From: Liolophura sinensis
Taxonomy: Eukaryota; Mollusca; Polyplacophora; Chitonida; Chitonidae
Reading direction: 5' to 3'
Assembly: GCF_032854445.1 (NCBI RefSeq)
Contig: NC_088296.1
Location: 24,373,604 to 24,437,603 of the forward strand
DNA length: 64,000 nucleotides
Position numbers and translations under genes: made by a program. The notes under the pieces were generated by a model. The model ran no database searches, was not told the origin of the DNA, and saw only the letters and a program-made list of their open reading frames with translations. Within the stretch, counting starts at the first letter, position 1, and each line of letters begins with the position of its first letter. This document shows positions 36,065 through 51,850 of this stretch, piece after piece.

Positions 36065-36163
36065 CTCATTCTGTACATTGACACCAGCGCCTCTCTCTAC
36101 CAAGAGACGAACAAGATCCAGATTACTTGCCCTTAGGGCTAAAAGCAATGGCGTCTTCCCATC
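36065..36163 (-). CDS. Ankyrin-repeat exon ank4
   Basis: 99 nt, phase 0-0. DGKTPLLLALRASNLDLVRL then LVERGAGVNVQNE. Acceptor ttttacag, donor gtatgt. Confidence 0.9.
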
Positions 36164-36237
36164 CTGTAAAAGTTAAAAATGGTATTTTTTGTCATGTCGC
36201 TAACGAATTGTACATTCCATGACAGTGTTACCAGTCA

Positions 36238-36296
36238 CATAATTCGTCGTCATATGAGTGCAAAATTGTTAAGTACGACGTTAAACTCCAAGCATG
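36238..36296 (+). repeat. SINE tail fragment
   Basis: cgtcgtcatatgagtgcaaa then attgttaagtacgacgttaa matches the tail of the element at 21788-22058. Confidence 0.65.
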
Positions 36297-36728
36297 ATTT
36301 CCTTTTCTCTCCAGGGCACGGACATGTATGTAAAACCAAAGTTTGATACAAGAGCATGACGCACGTGGTAACTGTATTTCTGTACATATATCTTGGATTT
36401 TTTCTGGTAAATTACCCTAATTGACGTCATATCTGCCTCATTTAAGATGACATCAGGAATGTATTCTCGTCAAATGAACCAAGCTGTGGTATACACCGTA
36501 AAAGTATTTAGCAATGGTAGCAATTTTGCTCTACATATTCAAGGCTTCCTCAATATATGTTTACAAATTCAGCTCAGATTTCCTCGAGTCTACAATTAGT
36601 TTTGAAACCTTTTAAACATTGTTTACCCAGTTAACATTAAAAACCGTGTTTGAGGATAATTGAAACATAAATCCTTTGTTTATATTGTCATAACTAGCGT
36701 GGTCTTTGATCTGTGGATAACGTTCTAG

Positions 36729-36826
36729 ATCCTGAATTTTGACATCAGCTCCATTCCTGAATAGGAGACGAAGGCGATCCAGATTATTTGCCTCCGATGG
36801 ACCAGGAATAATGGTGTCTTACCCTC
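36729..36826 (-). pseudogene. Dead ankyrin-repeat exon (ank5)
   Basis: Starts EGKTPLFLV after a normal acceptor, then a 1-base deletion shifts the frame; the remaining repeat (NNLDRLRLLFRNGADVKIQD) is readable in another frame. The donor GT is gone: ctagaac follows where gtacgt is expected. An older, fully disabled exon between ank4 and ank6. Confidence 0.85.
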
Positions 36827-36829
36827 CTG

Positions 36830-38527
36830 TGTACTGTAACAATACTATACAAACCACGACCTTATCTCCCGACAAGCAGGACGTCCGCCGATTCACACCT
36901 ACCACGCAAAACTTCATTTTTGCCAAAGTTTTAAGTTCAAATATATTGCAATAAAAAACGAAGTGCAACTAACATCACCCTACACTTTTACCTAATTCTC
37001 CTTAAACCACTATGCCAAGGGGAACGCAATTTGGTACCATTTAAGCATTTACACGAACAGTTTGTTTCACAGGTGATACATTGCCAACCATCACACTGCT
37101 GTTACTCTTTGCTGTGTGATTTATTATACTGTATTCTTATATAAATTACCAGGATTCTGCTGGTGGACTAATCATTGAAAAGGCCTGGTTACTTTGCATT
37201 CTTTCAATGGTGCCTTGTGTTAAAGGTGATGACAGCACAGCATGTTGAGTCCTTCTAGGCCAGTGACGTCAAAGTAATTGCAAGTAACCTTACCTTTTGT
37301 TTACTTAATTCAGCCTGAGGCCGGATGTTAGCGACGGTGTAATTTCCTGCTATTTATGCATTTACATGAATAGACAGATCAATACATAAATGACAATATA
37401 ATGTGGTGATACCCGATGTAGTTAACTTCTTTTGTCGGGTTTACTTGCGCCGGAACAAAACAATTTATGACGAAAAGGTTTCTGGAGTACAAACCAGAAT
37501 ACAGTATACGTCTTTTATAAACAATACACAGAGTCCAGCTGCACCAGGAGTACAATTAGGCTACCTCAGGCTTTCATATTTATATGATAACGTTTTAATC
37601 GAATAAAAACCACCTCCACAATGGAACGTAAGCAAAAAAACAGCTTTGAACAGGGACATGTATGACATGTAGGCTTTCATTTGTAGTGGATTAAAATTTG
37701 GTTAACACGAAGATAACTGCACAAAGTACTTGGGGGCTCAGGATTGTGTATTCAGGAGTTCCGCTATGTCTACTAAACTAAACCTAGTCAAAATTCTGTT
37801 TTAGAAAAAGAGTGTATTATACAAACAGCTTTGTAACATTAATTTCATTTAAAAGAAAAGAACACATTTATACAACTTATAACAAAGAGCTATACCTAAG
37901 GCTAAATAAAATATCTCACTTTTCTGCCAGCAGTTTTGTTGTCTGAGTAGGTAACAGTTAAACATCGGAGGCTTAGAAGTCTTTTTAGGCTACCATTTCA
38001 ACAGATTACATACGTCATGGACCTTAGCTTTACCCAGTAGCTCTTCAGGGCATGGCATTCCAGACACAATTTGGCAGCCTACAGCCACGAATGTAGGCAT
38101 GGTGTGCCTTTTAGTGCGGTCCAGCTTCTTCCTTTATCTAAACACATTAATATCCACGATTATCACGATATACTTACGTATTTAGCTAATACTGGAAATG
38201 CACGTTATTTATTCATCAGGAGTAAAACCTTCAGCACAATGACGTCACAATTAGCATTCAGGAGGATGAAATGGGGCTTTCATTGGATAAGCCTAAAGCA
38301 TGCCGGGACGTTCAATCTTTCTCTAGTCGGTGGATTTTGTAGAAAATAACGATGTTTATACCGCTTTTCTTTCAGACGAAAACTTAAAAAAAGAGAATTC
38401 CATAGGCCTACAATTTGTATAGCTCTGTTATTTAAGGTATAAATTGTATAAATGCGTTTTTTTAAGACCACAGGGATTTCACAATGTTACATGTAGATCG
38501 TCACGTATGTCAACAACAACAACTCAC
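36830..38527. other. Intron between ank6 and ank4
   Basis: Apart from the dead exon at 36729-36826, no further ankyrin-like exon, SINE or other feature was supported. Confidence 0.4.
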
Positions 38528-38626
38528 CTTATTCTGAATGTTGATGTCCCCGCCCAGATCCACAATCTGACGGACAATATCCACATTATTTTTACGCACT
38601 GCCCAGTGAACAGCCGTCTCTCCTTC
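38528..38626 (-). CDS. Ankyrin-repeat exon ank6
   Basis: 99 nt, phase 0-0. EGETAVHWAVRKNNVDIVRQ then IVDLGGDINIQNK. Acceptor ttcaacag, donor gtgagt. Confidence 0.9.
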
Positions 38627-38734
38627 CTGTTGAATGTCACAATAACATACACGTAGCAGGTTCATTGACATCAGTGGTATAGATGTATCTCCCGATTGTT
38701 AGTGACCAAAGATGTGTTGTGATAGTCCGCAGTG

Positions 38735-39110
38735 CCGCAATCACACTGTCCCACATTGCCGCGGTCACACATAACAACACAGGCCCGGAGCGATGTACTA
38801 CAGTGCCGCGGTCATACACTGCAGCACGTCACCTTAGCGATGTACCACAGTGCCGCAACGACATTGTACCACAGTGCCGCACTCACACGTACCACAGTGC
38901 AGCAATCACACAGTACCACAGTGCCGCAATCACACTTTACCACAGTGCCGCAATTACACTGTACCACAGTGCCCCAATGACACTGAACCACAGTACCGCA
39001 ATCGCACTGTACCACAGTGTCGCGGACATACACTGCACTGCAACACCGTAGCGATGAACCGTAGTGCCGCAATTATACTGTACCACACTGTCACACACAG
39101 CACCACAGGC
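38735..39110 (+). repeat. 24-bp minisatellite
   Basis: A degenerate array with unit cacagtgccgcaatcacact plus g/ttac, clearest at 38,850-39,025. The period is a multiple of three, which leaves overlapping open frames on both strands. Confidence 0.9.
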
Positions 39111-41822
<2,712 letters not shown>

Positions 41823-41921
41823 CTGATCCTCTGTTGTGAGACTCACTACTTTCTTCACGAGTAGATGAACGCTCTCAATATCACCGTTCATTACTGCCTT
41901 GCGCAAAGACATCTGGCCTCT
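41823..41921 (-). CDS. Divergent ankyrin-like exon ank7
   Basis: 99 nt, phase 0-0. RGQMSLRKAVMNGDIESVHL then LVKKVVSLTTEDQ. The TPLH motif is replaced by MSLR and the Gly-Ala turn by VV, but helix spacing, length and splice phase match the family. Donor gtatgt. Confidence 0.75.
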
Positions 41922-42625
41922 CTGTGGATTGTCATGACTATGTGTCAGTTACGACATAAATTTGTAATTACCACATCAGTTTACAATATTTAACTCCTCT
42001 GCACATATCTCCGGTATACAGTAGATAGCTTAACTTCACCGTTACATATTTATCCTGCTCGCTGTTTACACATTTACTCACAGTCTCCTATCGAAGATAC
42101 TGCAAACATTTAATGTCAGCTAAAACTCCATATCCAACTAGCACATTTCAGTATGTATGCACGACATTATGGACAGCGACATTTACGCACACGACAGTTC
42201 GACATACCCAGCATTTTAGCCAGCGACATTTTGACACTAAATATTACTCTGGCTCCATGTGTCAGTGTGTATTCAGTTTGTAACAAAATGCCCCGACACC
42301 AGGCTTCATGTAAATTATAAAATGATATGCAAACGTTATTTACATCAAATTAATGACTAAATGAACGACCCGAAGTCCTGGATAGACTTAATGGACCGTG
42401 AAAGCTCAACTTGGAAGGGAACGCTCACCCTTAGTGCTACATGATATAGCCTAGAATGGTCCAGGTATGTTTCTCCATATAGCACATGAACACGTGACCA
42501 GGCCATGTGCCACGGTTCAAATTAATGTTGTCTTTCGACGTATTTAAGCTAGATAATTCTGTACCATTCGCCGTCACACACCGTAGTTAATTTCATAAAA
42601 CATGTATAGACGTATTATAACATAC

Positions 42626-42718
42626 CTTATCCTGTATACAGGCGTCCTCACCCTTCAGCAAAGAAACAACGTGCGCATGGTTTAATGTTGACGCGACGCG
42701 CAAAGCCGTCCTCCCGTC
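42626..42718 (-). CDS. Ankyrin-like exon ank8 (93 nt)
   Basis: 93 nt, phase 0-0, two codons shorter than its neighbours. DGRTALRVASTLNHAHVVSL then LKGEDACIQDK. Donor gtatgt. Still in frame because the loss is six bases. Confidence 0.8.
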
Positions 42719-45325
42719 CTGAATAATGACCAAGACAGTTAAAAATTAGTGTAGTTTACATTAAGACTCCAAAGGTCAATAAGACTCAGAATTACAGCCG
42801 ATTTTGCAAAAACTATTAGAGCAAAAAATTCAATATAACATAATAATGGCAAAAAACAAAGCCTTCGGAATAAACAGAATAGGTCAAAGCGCTCTGTAAC
42901 ACATCACTATAAGATACACATGTGCTCATATACAGAATATAACTGATGTAGAGCTTGGTGTTTGAACAGGATTTTAGTTCATTAAAAATAGAGGACTCCA
43001 TGGCTCAGTTGGTTAGCGCGCTAGAGCAGCGTAATGATCTTATTAAACCAAACATTGTCTCTATTTTTACAGTTTGATTAACATGTTTGGGTTTTCAGAA
43101 GATGAAAGTTTCAACTATTTGTACAAGGCTTCAAACGAACATGACAAAGAAGCATATGCTGCAGAGGATAAATAGAATAAACAGGTAAATACAAATGTAT
43201 TTAAAAAATCCCTTTATTCAAAGAATATGTCAAAGTGACTTAATCGAAGTGCACTTAGGAAGGCTGAAGGTAATGATAAGCAGTATGAAGACGACTCAAA
43301 TTCGGTCCATTTCATAAGGAGATTACAGGACATCAATTATCTAAAACTTTACAGTACATAGGTATATGGCATGGTTAAATTTCTGTCCTCCGCCAATGGA
43401 TACATTTTGCGTACAGTTGCCATATGGGAACAATCTTATAAAGCATAATTAACTGTTCATGTCCTAAGTAAGACGGAGTTTAATTTTGAAAAGAAAATTC
43501 CTGACTTTTTGGCTGTGTGAAGTGCTAGGTTGAGGCGTATACACGAGCTCGTAGATACAATCAGAAATGTACATCCGCACGGCAAACCTTTTGCATCAAC
43601 ATTGTTACTGGGTGTTAGCTGTATTCATATAGCTTGGAATTCAGATTTTAATAATGATAAAATACCTATTATTCTGTGATGTTAAAACCATTTACAGAAT
43701 GTATTTTTACTCGAACATTGATGGCTTACGTGAACAATAGTTGTATAAGAAATGTTAACGATCATTCCTTGTATTATCATCATAGATTCAAATTTCTATG
43801 GTAAGCCGGCTAAGCTATAGACAGATTTAATTTAGTGAAAAGTCTAGTCAATTTTTTCGTAGCCTGTTTACGATAGTCGGCTAAATGACCCTTAGCCGAC
43901 AAACAGACTTTCAACAGCTACAGAAGTTTTGTGAAAGAGGCGCACATTTTTGTCTTGGACCATGAGTTCGTTTATATTGATTTTTTTATACTAATTTTTA
44001 ATACTTTCATTAGTCCGTTTTTTTACACCTGTTTTATAAGGTCACATTTCTTTAAGTCGTGTACACTGTTATAAGATTAAAAGTCAAATGCTCTTTGAAA
44101 GTTGATTCCCTTAAGTGCGAAAATGTCAAGGTCAATGTACAACAACGACACATGTTTTGATATGTGTAAATGTTGAATGTTACTGCGAGTTGTGACAGCA
44201 TATAACCGATACACATTGATATCGATCTCATTTATTAGGAAATGATGTGTAAGACGATTTGTAAAACGTAAGCAATAATTTGCACGTTTTGTAATTTAAA
44301 TACCGATCGCTTAAAGTAAGTAATGATTGCACTTTTATTGTTGTTGCAGCCAATCTCTGTCTCTGAATAAACTGAACTTCAATCTCCAAATAGAAAACTG
44401 AACTCTAAAATCATAACGTTGGAATAAAACGAAGACAGTGATTTGGCGGAGATTTTGTACTTTACAAAATATTAATATAATAGTACAAACACAGATGCCA
44501 GATGAAAACATACTTAAAATGCTACTTCAGTAAAAATGCTATTAATATCAAATTCACTAATAATCAGCGTAACTACGCTTATTCATACGGGGAATGTAAA
44601 CATCACACGAGTATGTATGGGTTATGCCCCTTTAATACACGTACCTATTATTGAATGTACTAACTCATATTGTCAATAGTCACACAGTAACAGCGCTATT
44701 TGAATCCACAAAATCAACCCAGGAACAGATTGTTTACCTTTAGGAATACTTCCTTAACTAATTTTAGATATTCTTCGCAAACATATTGGCAGATCTGTTG
44801 ATGAAAGATGACATTTTAGCCCCATGTGACTTGGGAGAGGGGTGTCAAAAGTGGCGAGAAGGACTGCATCAGCAAATTTCTTTGCAGCCAGAAAATAACC
44901 AAAGACATAAATTTTATGTTTTGTAACATTTTAGGGCATTCTATGGTGGTTGTGTTAACAATTAACTGTTGAAATCAAGTTTAAAGGTCTATTCAAAATG
45001 CCACACAGTAGGGGTTTTCCATGACCCCGAACACCAAAGGAAACTGGGAGATTTTTGAATTTTTTGTTTTACACTTCCATTTATCTGTCAGAGGGTGTCA
45101 TGGATGTTTAATTAGCATTTTTCTTCTTAATTTGATGTCTTAATTGCAGCGTTTTTCATTGTTCCTTTTCATTACCTGCTGCAGTTTATTTTTGATTCTG
45201 CCCTGCATTACTTTTGGCTTAACGCCGCCTTTTCTGGAGGAAATCCGCTCTTTGTGTAGAATTTAGAATTTCTAAAGCAAACTGTAGAAAGAAGGTCTCC
45301 TTTGTGTAGGGCAAAGATTCTTTGG
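42719..45325. other. Intron between ank9 and ank8
   Basis: Contains a SINE head at about 42,988-43,028 and otherwise AT-rich sequence with no supported feature. Confidence 0.4.
42988..43028 (+). repeat. SINE tRNA-like head
   Basis: gaggactccatggctcagtt then ggttagcgcgctagagcagc, the A-box end of the family at 16648-16786, without body or tail. Confidence 0.7.
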
Positions 45326-45329
45326 TCAA

Positions 45330-46020
45330 ATTTTTGGATTGGTGTTCTAAGCATGGTGCCATCTACACCAAGCTAAGCAAATTTGTTAGGAGGCCAAGTT
45401 TTTCCTTTCGTCCATCAGAAAACAACTGCATCTGCATAATAACCCTTGAGACGTCTTGCCTAATTTACTGTTGGGATAGTGTGCACTCACAATTTTACCT
45501 CCTAACAGAGATTATCTTGAGATCTATTAAACAACGTTTTGTGTGGAACGCTCTGGAAGTGGTTGGTGTATCCCTGGACAATCTACTATAAGTGACAGTT
45601 ACTTGTTAATCACAAGGACCTTTGGACAGCACAGTCAACGCTTCATACTACCACTGAACTGGCAGTCATGTGACACTTCTCTAATTTGTCCATGCTCAAG
45701 TCCTGTTACCTAATGTAGACCGCTCATAGTAGAATGTTCCACTCGACATTCTTCTCGCGATATCAAGGATCCAGAGTCATCATCAAAACAATGAATGAGC
45801 TCTGGCTTCTCCATAGCATAGGATCGTCTTCATCAAAGAAAGCTACATCCATTAAGAAAGCATTTTCTTCAGGTTCCATTCTGTTAATGTATTTATCGAA
45901 GAAGTGCATTTTAATGTAGTAGTTTAGCAGTCTCCAATTATCAAGTGGCAAAAACCATATCTGATGTCATTGTTTACAATATGGTCAGAAAGGGCCACTG
46001 AAAGAGCCAGAGTTTATAAA
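45330..46020. repeat. Locus-specific repeated element, copy 1 of 3
   Basis: This segment (from ggtgccatctacaccaagct to aagggccact) recurs at about 51,170-51,850 and 61,880-62,560. It contains a minus-strand frame at 45763-45951 (NRMEPEENAFLMDVAFFDED ...) that I do not recognise. It carries no ankyrin exon. Confidence 0.75.
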
Positions 46021-47235
46021 ACCGTTCAATATATTATAAAAATTTGAAATTTCTTGTTTTTTTACATTACAGTAGACAGTTACACTCTGCAAAGAGTATT
46101 AAGGATTAATTTGGTCTATAATATTTGTGTTTTGCGGCTACTTATGTATGAGTATTCTTTCCTGTGCAAAGGAAAAATAATGTTATACTTGAAATGCTAC
46201 TTCAGTAAAAATTCTCTCAATGGCAAAGTCACGTATAATGAATCTGATCAAAGGTTTGCTATGACGTAGTTTTCGGGCATGTAGATCTCAGGTAAGGAAA
46301 TGACACGAAACTTTACTTACCTCAGATAATCTATCTAACTCGCTGAAATAATGGGCGTGAATAAAAAATTACACACCAGAGAAATTAAACTATTAATGCA
46401 CGGTTATCAACTGAGGTGAAAACCTTGAAGATCTTACAAGTAAATGTACAGGCCAACCGAATAATGACCTAAATGTGTACAAGAAATGGAGACAAAATGT
46501 GGATTGCTAAATTTTCTTTGCTTCATCAGTAATATAAACCATCGTTTTAAATTGGTCTCCGTAAATTAAACACGATATGCTGAGTTTTCTCTTGCTTTTT
46601 GTAAACAAGGCTTTATACATGTTAAAAGGTGATTATTCATTTGATGAAAACGTGTTAGGAAGCTACCATTGCAGAAAGGCTATCACGTCTTAATTTACTT
46701 CTACTGATCCTATAAACATGTTCATATTTTGTGAGTTCGAATACAGACCTGGCGTTGCTGACATATATAGGCGGCTGGAAATGGGCAGAGGCGTGTTCAT
46801 TTCATTGCTCAGTGTACTGATTTTCCAGTTCGCCTCTTGTATTTACAATGTCTATGTGTCTGTATAGCACAGGCACTCATAAACACTGGCCTTATTTTCT
46901 ACAGTCGTCAAGCGGAAAAACACCTTTCTTCGCTGTATAATGTCACCATACAGCATTTATCCAAGTCTAAAGTTTGATTTAGTGAACAGTAAATTAAAAT
47001 AAACTCATGTCAAGCGGCTATTTTATATTCATGGATATGTCTTGGCTTTAATAGCTTAATAACACTATACACAACAAAATACTCAGCAATTATTATATTC
47101 TGTGTAGAGCATTTTTCTTAGTTTGGGCCAGTGGGTTTGATGCTTAGTATAGATTTTAAAACACAACGTGCAGTTGTCCAGAGGACCATCTCTGGTCAAG
47201 TTTTGTGGGTGGTCTAACATTAGTATATCACGTAC

Positions 47236-47334
47236 CTTATCCTGTACACTGACATCAGCACCCTTCTCCAGCAGGAAACGAACAACATCTTAATTGTTTT
47301 TCCCAGCGGCAATGTGCAAAGGGGTCCACCCATC
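47236..47334 (-). pseudogene. Ankyrin exon ank9 with in-frame stop
   Basis: Acceptor and donor (gtacgt) are intact and the sequence matches the array consensus (DGWTPLHIAAGKNN ... DVVRFLLEKGADVSVQDK), but codon 15 is TAA where the relatives have GTA. If included in a transcript it would truncate the protein before the membrane exons. Confidence 0.85.
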
Positions 47335-48013
47335 CTGTGCAAATTTAAAATAATGTAATACTTGAGCGGCTACTTCAGTAAAAATGCTATTAATGACAAA
47401 TTGACTAAAAATTAATGTAACTACACCTGTTAATACGGGGAATATAAAAACAAAACGAATGTAAGCTTTTTAGGTGGCGTATAAATATAAGCGTTAAGTC
47501 CGACATTCCTATAAGGCATTGGAAATAAGCTTTGTACTTGCTGGGCTGGAATATGTAAACTACAGGGCCTGTTCATTTCTGTTGCCATGCTACTGATTTT
47601 CCAGTTCGCTATTTGTATTCACTATGTCTATTTATCTGTATATCACAGGCACACATACACACTGGCCTCATTTCCTACAGTCGCCAAACGGAAAAACACT
47701 TTTCTTCGCTGTATAATGTCACCATATAATATTTATCCAAGTCAAAAGTTTGATTTAGTGAACAGTAGATTTAAAAAAAAACTTATGTCAAGCGAATGTT
47801 TTATATTCATTAATATGTTTTGGCTTTAATAGCTTAATAACACTATACACAACAAAATACTCAGCAATTATTATATTCTGTGTAGAGCATTTTTCTTAGT
47901 TTGGGCCAGTGGGTTTGGTGCTTAGTATAGGTTTTAAAATACAACGTGCAGTTGTCCAGAGGACCATCTCTGGTCAAGTTTTGTGGGTGGCCTAACATTA
48001 GTATATCACATAC

Positions 48014-48112
48014 CTTATCCTGTACACTGACATCAGCACCCTTCTCCAGCAGGAAACAAACAACATCTACATTGTTTTCCCTGGCTGCAATGTGCAAAGG
48101 GGTCTTCCCATA
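48014..48112 (-). CDS. Ankyrin-repeat exon ank10
   Basis: 99 nt, phase 0-0. YGKTPLHIAARENNVDVVCF then LLEKGADVSVQDK. Donor gtatgt. It lies 778 bp from ank9, the same spacing as in the main array. Confidence 0.9.
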
Positions 48113-49005
48113 CTGTGCAAAGTAAAAATAATGTAATACTTGAGCGGCTACTTCAGTAAAAATGCTATTAATGACAAATTGACTAATAATTAATGTAACT
48201 ACACCTGTTAATACGGGGAATATAAAAACAATACGAATGTGAGCTATTTTGGTGGCGTATAAATATAAGCGTTAAGTCCGACATTCCTATAAGGCATTGG
48301 AAATAAGCTTTGTACTTGCTGGGCTGGAATATGTAAACTACAGGGCCTGTTCATTTCTGTTGCCATGCTACTGATTTTCCAGTTCGCCCTTTGTATTCAC
48401 TATGTCTATTTATCTGTATATCACTGGCACACATACACACTGGCCTCATTTCCTACAGTCGTCAAACGGAAAAACACTTTTCTTCGCTGTATAATGTCAG
48501 CATATAATATTTATCCAAGTCAAAAGTTTGATTAAGCGAACAGTAGATTAAAATAAACTCATGTCAATCGGATGTTTTATATTCATGGATATGTTTTGGT
48601 TTTAATAGCTTAATAACCTTATACACAACAAAATACTCAACAAGTTCGCAGATGGGTGAAATATTTCCAGATCTTTTGAAGAAGTCAAAGGCATTAAAAT
48701 GTGCCCGAGCTCTAACTGTGCCTGCCCAAGAACTAACACGGTAAAATATTAATAAGTAACGTAACTTACATCGCCGTTCTACAAAAAACAGATAAAGTAT
48801 GCCTCGTCATTCCAAAGATGGAAGTTTGAAATATTCACAGTTATTATATCCTGTGTGGAGCAGTTTTCTTAGTTGGGGCCATTGGGTTTTTGGCCTAGTA
48901 TAAGCCTTGAAATACAAAGTGCAGTTGTCACAAAAGTAAACTGCATGACAAAGCACCATCTCCCGTCAAGTTATGTGGCCGTCCTCCTGTCAGTATATAA
49001 CGTAA

Positions 49006-49104
49006 CTTATCCTGTACATTGACATCAGCACCCTCCTCCAGCAGCAAACAAACAACATCTACATTGTTTTTCCAAGCTGCATAGAGCAAAGGGGTCCACC
49101 CATC
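49006..49104 (-). pseudogene. Ankyrin exon ank11, splice donor lost
   Basis: The open repeat is intact (DGWTPLLYAAWKNNVDVVCL then LLEEGADVNVQDK), but the donor reads ttacgt instead of gtacgt. Its close paralogue at 59732-59830 keeps gtacgt. Probably skipped, which would keep the frame. Confidence 0.8.
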
Positions 49105-50518
49105 CTGTGCAAAGTTAACATAATGTAATACTTGAAAAGCTACTTTAGTAGAAATGTTCTTATTGCCAAAGTCAATGAAGTATAATGAATCTGATCAAAG
49201 GTTTGCTATGACGTTGTTTTCAAGCATGTAGATCTCAGACAAGGGAATGACACGAAACTTTACGTTTCTCAGCTAATCTACCTTAACTCGCTATATTAAT
49301 GGGTGTAAATAAAAAAAGTACACACAAGAGCAATTAAACTATTCATTAACTCTTATCAACTAAGCCGAAAATCTTGAAGATCTTACATGTAAACGTACAG
49401 GTCCACCGAATATTCACCTAATAGCGTACAAGAAATGGAGACAAAATGTGGACTTTTGAATTTTCTTTCCTTCATGAGCAATGCAAACTATCCTTTTAAA
49501 TTGATCTTACTTAAATTATTAACTGGGAGCTCACGATATACTGACGTTTTTCTTGGTTTTTCAATTTTGCGCAAATCCTTATACATGTTATGAGCTGATT
49601 TTCATTTTATAAAGATGAGTGAGAAAGCTATAATTGCAGACAGGCTATCACGTCTTAATTTTCTTCTACTAATCTATAAAAAAAAATGTTCATATTTTAT
49701 GAGTTGGAACAAAGACCTGATCGTGTAAGGCGTTGTTGACATTTGTATGCGGCTGGAAATGGGCAGAAGCGTGTTCATTTCACTTCTCAATGTACTTGGC
49801 TTTCCAGTTCACCTTTTGTATTCTCTATGTCGATGTATCTGTATTTCACAGGCACACATACACACTATGCTTTTTTCTACAGCTGTCAAGCGGAAAAACG
49901 CTTTTCTCAAATGTATAACGTAAGAGTGTAACACTTATGTTAATCTACAGTTTGATTTAATGAACTGAAGTTAAAGATAAACTTAGGTCAAGCGGCTGTT
50001 TTATATGCATGGGTACGATTTGACATTGATAGCTTTTGGCTTTTATAGCCGAATAGGAATATAGACGAAAAATAGTCAGCAATTAATATTGAAAAGACTC
50101 ACATTATAAGTTTTAAATCAGTAGATAGATTTTCACTATTTTTTTTAAATTTTGTAGGACGATGAAATTTTGTCAGGGGTTTTCGAGAAAATGAAGTCAT
50201 TATAATCTGCCCGAGCTCTAAATAAATACTCCGCCTGCTCAAGAACTAACACTCTAAAATATCATTAAATTACGCAAGTTACATCTGCGGACTACAGAAA
50301 GACGTTATAAAATATGCATTGTTTTTCTAAAGATGGAAGTTTGAAATATATACACTTATATCCTACGTGGAGGAAACTTATTTACTTTCAGATTTGGCGC
50401 ACAGAACAGGTCTTGAAATTCAAGGCTCAATTTACACGTGAGTAAAAGAAGTTAACATTGCACAATCTGCCCTAAACCTCACATCACATCACCGGCCTCA
50501 CATCAGTACATCATGTAC

Positions 50519-50617
50519 TACATTCTCTACATTGACATCAGCACCCTTCTCCAGCAAGAAAAGAACAATCTCTACATTGTTTTCCTGAGCTGCATACTGC
50601 AAAGGAGTCCGCCCATC
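50519..50617 (-). CDS. Ankyrin-repeat exon ank12
   Basis: 99 nt, phase 0-0. DGRTPLQYAAQENNVEIVLF then LLEKGADVNVENV. The acceptor is aag rather than cag and the donor gtacat is weak, so inclusion may be inefficient. Confidence 0.75.
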
Positions 50618-51169
50618 CTTTGCAAAGTAAACATAATGTAATACCTGAAATGCTACTTCAGTAAAAATGCAATGAATGACAAATTCACTAATAATTAATG
50701 TAGCTACACCTGTTAACACGAGGAATGTAAAAATAATGCAAATGTAAGCTAATGTGGTGGCGTATAAGACATTTGGGGTGTGCTTTGTACTTGCTGGCTT
50801 GGCGTAAGTAATATACAGAGCCTGTTCATTTCTGTTCCCAGTGTACTGATTTTCCAGTTCTCCTTTCGAAATGACCATGTCTGTATGTTTGTATATCACT
50901 GGCACTCATACACACTCCATGATGTTATTTTCTACAGTCGTCAAACGGAAAACCACTTTTCTTGGCTGTATAATGTCACACTGTAAAATTTATCCAAGTT
51001 AAAAGTTTGATTTAGTAAACATTAGATTTAAATAAACTCATGCCAAGCGGCTGTTTTATATTCATGGATATGTTTTGGCTATAGTAATTTAATGAACTTA
51101 TATAAAAAAATGCTCAGCAATTCTTATCAAAATGACTAATATTATGGTTTTAAAACCCCTCTAAGTACT

Positions 51170-51850
51170 AAGTATGGTGCCAACTACACCAAGCTAAGTA
51201 AACTGCATAGGAGGCGCTTTATTGTTTCTTTCGTCCATCACTGAACAACTGCATCTGCATAATAATCCTTGAGACATCTTATCTGATTTACTGTTGGGAT
51301 AGTGTGAGCGAACAATTTTACCTGTTAAGGCCGAATATCTTGAGATCTATTAAACAACCTTTTGGGTGGAACGCTCTGAAAGTAGCTGGTTATCCCTAGA
51401 CAACCTTCTACAAGTGACAGTTACGTGCTAATCACAAGGACCTTTGGACAGTACAGTCAAGTCTTTGTCAAGTCCTATGAAAGTGCCACTGAACTAGCAG
51501 TCATGTAAGATTTTTCTAATTTATCTATGTTCCAAGTCCTGTTGCCTGATGTTACCTAATGTCCACCGCTCATAGTAGAATGTTCCACTCGACATTCTTC
51601 TCGCGATATCAAGGATCCAGAGTCATCATGAAAACAATGGATGAGGTCTGGCTTCTCCATAGCATAGGATCATCTTCATCAAAGAATGCTACATCCATTA
51701 AGAAATAATTTGCTTCAGGTTCCATTCAAGTATTCATGGAACGAGTGCATTTTAATGTAGTAGTTTAGCAGTCTTCAATTATCAAGTGGCAAAAACCCTA
51801 TGTGATGTCACTGTTTAGAATATGGTCAGAAAGGGCCACTAAAACAGCCA
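51170..51850. repeat. Locus-specific repeated element, copy 2 of 3
   Basis: Matches 45330-46020, more diverged, and 61880-62560, close. The minus-strand frame seen in copy 1 is interrupted here. Confidence 0.75.
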
